Source: CAYSLC01 sp964431545
GTDB lineage: Bacteria > Desulfobacterota > Desulfobacteria > Desulfobacterales > JAABSP01
Length of the DNA stretch: 6,030 nucleotides
Direction: 5' to 3'
Assembly: GCA_964431545.1 (NCBI GenBank)
Contig: CAYSLC010000285.1
Span: forward strand, 1 to 6,030
The notes under the pieces were generated by a model. That model saw only the letters and a program-made list of their open reading frames with translations. It was not told the DNA's origin and made no database searches. Made by a program: the position numbers and the translations under genes. Shown one piece after another: positions 4,621 through 6,030 of the stretch; the first letter of the stretch is position 1; every line of letters starts with the position of its first letter.

Positions 4621-6030
4621 TGAATCCGTTCCTGTTTCAACCCGAACTTTTCGGCTGGTTGATGAGCGGCGTCTTCCTGAGCCTCTCTTTGGTCCGCCCC
4701 AATCCCAGGCGGGACTTCTTTACCGCGCTGGCCCTCTCGGCGGTGGGGATCGCGGTCTGCCTGGCCGGGCTGGGGCTCTCGGGGGACCTGTTCCACGGCG
4801 CCTATCGGGTGGACCTGTTTTCCCAGGTCTTCAAGGCCCTGCTCTTCATGGGACTCTTTCTGGTGATCTGCCTCTGCTCCGAGCTGAAGGGGATCCCGGA
4901 GCGTCTCCACTCCGAGTTCTACCTCCTGCTCACGGTCTGCACATTGGCCATGATGATGCTGGTCTCCAGCGTCCACCTGCTGACCATCTACATCGCCCTG
5001 GAGCTGTCGAGCTACTCCCTCTACATTCTGGTCTTTCTGCGGCGGCGGGAGGATTACGGCATCGACGCCGGCCTCAAGTACTTTCTGATCGGCGCCACCG
5101 CCTCGGCGGTGATGCTCTTCGGCTTCGCCCTCCTCTACGGCGCCACCCAGGCCGCCTACGTGGAGGAAATGCTCCGGGTGCTGCCGGGGATGATGGACCG
5201 GCCCCTGGTGGTCATCGGGCTCTTCCTGACCCTGGCCGGGTTCCTCTTCAAGCTGGCGGTCTTCCCCTTCCACTTCTGGGCTCCGGATGTCTACGAGGGC
5301 GCGCCCAACCAGGTCACCGCCTACATCGCCTCCGCCTCCAAGGTGGGCGCCATCGCCATCCTGCTCCGGATGGTGTCGCTGACCGGCGGCGGCAGCCAGT
5401 TTCTGGCCCACGCCCTGGTGGCGCTCGCCATCATCACCATGACCGTGGGCAATCTCTCCGCCATCGTCCAGAAGGATCTCAAACGGCTCCTGGCGTACTC
5501 CAGCGTGGCCCAGGCCGGTTACATCCTGATCGGGGTCCTGAGCATGAACGCCGCCGGCTACACCGGCGCCATCTTCTACGCCCTGGCCCTGCTGTTGATG
5601 AAGTTCACCGCCTTTTTCGTGGTGGTCAAGGTCGCCTACGACGGAAAGAACATCTCCGTCGACCGGCTGGCCGGTCTCCACCGGCGGTCCCCGCTTCTCG
5701 CCATGGCCCTGATGCTCTCCCTCTTCGGCCTGGCCGGGGTCCCGCCCACCATCGGCTTCACCGGCAAGCTCCTGCTCTTCACCGCCGCCATGAAACAGGG
5801 GTACTTCACCCTGGTCCTCATCGCCATGATCAACGTGGTGATCTCCCTCTACTACTATCTCCTCGTCATCAAGGCCGCCTACCTGACCGAACCCGCGGAG
5901 GAGCAGCCGGAACTCGAACTCGCCCCGCCCGTAAAGCTGCTGGCCGGCACCCTGGTCGCGGGCATGGTGGTGGTGGGGATCTATCCGACCTTTTTCTATG
6001 ACCTGGCGGCGGCGGCGGCGCGGGTGCTGG
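4620..6030 (+). CDS. nuoN: NADH-quinone oxidoreductase subunit N (3' end outside window)
   Basis: The frame opens at ATG 4620, which shares its A with the nuoM stop (TGATG), and stays open to the window edge, giving 470 residues of an expected 470-490. NuoN is the antiporter-like subunit nearest the quinone-binding arm. Key residues are all present: the TM5 Glu is E128 (ALELSSYSLYIL), the TM7 Lys is K211 (FLFKLAVFPFHFWAPDVYEG), the TM8 Lys is K241 (ASASKVGAIAILL), and the TM12 Lys is K383 (GVPPTIGFTGKLLLF). These correspond to E133, K217, K247 and K395 of E. coli. Other family marks are LKYFLIGATASAVMLFGFAL and DLKRLLAYSSVAQAGYILIG. The acidic, proline-containing loop after YYYLLVIKAAYL (about 421-437) precedes the last helix (LLAGTLVAGMVVVGIYP), so very little is missing. 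Codon use matches nuoL and nuoM. The one-base overlap implies translational coupling with nuoM. Confidence 0.96.
   Translation, partial: MNPFLFQPELFGWLMSGVFLSLSLVRPNPRRDFFTALALSAVGIAVCLAGLGLSGDLFHGAYRVDLFSQVFKALLFMGLFLVICLCSELKGIPERLHSEFYLLLTVCTLAMMMLVSSVHLLTIYIALELSSYSLYILVFLRRREDYGIDAGLKYFLIGATASAVMLFGFALLYGATQAAYVEEMLRVLPGMMDRPLVVIGLFLTLAGFLFKLAVFPFHFWAPDVYEGAPNQVTAYIASASKVGAIAILLRMVSLTGGGSQFLAHALVALAIITMTVGNLSAIVQKDLKRLLAYSSVAQAGYILIGVLSMNAAGYTGAIFYALALLLMKFTAFFVVVKVAYDGKNISVDRLAGLHRRSPLLAMALMLSLFGLAGVPPTIGFTGKLLLFTAAMKQGYFTLVLIAMINVVISLYYYLLVIKAAYLTEPAEEQPELELAPPVKLLAGTLVAGMVVVGIYPTFFYDLAAAAARVL
6005..6019 (+). repeat. (GGC)5 trinucleotide repeat within nuoN
   Basis: Five consecutive GGC units encode, in the nuoN frame, a run of five alanines near the C-terminus (DLAAAAARVL). 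Such a run is compatible with a helix and is common in GC-rich coding DNA. It is the only perfect microsatellite I noticed. Confidence 0.8.

Overview
The window is the distal, membrane-arm part of a complex I (NADH:quinone oxidoreductase, nuo) operon, all on the + strand: 3' end of nuoJ, complete nuoK, nuoL and nuoM, and most of nuoN, which runs off the right edge. The nuo genes are GC-rich (about 58% to well above 60% in the lines I counted). They are tightly packed: nuoJ/nuoK overlap by ATGA, nuoL/nuoM are 7 bases apart, and nuoM/nuoN share one base. The canonical J-K-L-M-N order and the codon usage suggest a GC-rich bacterium, possibly of the Desulfobacterota (former Deltaproteobacteria). 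That placement is an impression from protein style, not a demonstrated assignment.

The tight packing breaks at one place. Between the nuoK stop (665) and an assembly gap of ten N (1225-1234), just before the recognisable NuoL sequence, lie about 560 bases of different character. First come about 140 bases that hold a 33-codon ORF coupled to nuoK and several GC-rich hairpins ending in a T run. Next is an AT-rich small gene (806-1096) for a charged, probably helical 96-residue protein. Then come a very AT-poor-in-G+C spacer (15 G+C of 60 bases at 1081-1140) and a 21-codon ORF (1144-1209) whose sequence resembles the C-terminus of the preceding gene. This looks like a foreign cassette in the operon, perhaps a remnant of a toxin-antitoxin-type locus. 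The gap beside it means that the nuoL start, and possibly the linkage itself, needs to be confirmed.

The Nuo proteins together form the membrane arm. NuoJ and NuoK lie near the quinone/E-channel end, and NuoN, NuoM and NuoL are the three Mrp-antiporter-like proton-pumping subunits. NuoK, NuoL and NuoN keep their key charged residues. NuoM does not: the TM5 glutamate is Asp (D145) and the TM7 lysine position is Leu (L227), while the TM8 lysine (K258) and TM12 glutamate (E400) are kept. This departure from the canonical proton-translocation machinery is the most notable protein-level feature. No mobile-element gene, tRNA, rRNA or CRISPR array is visible.
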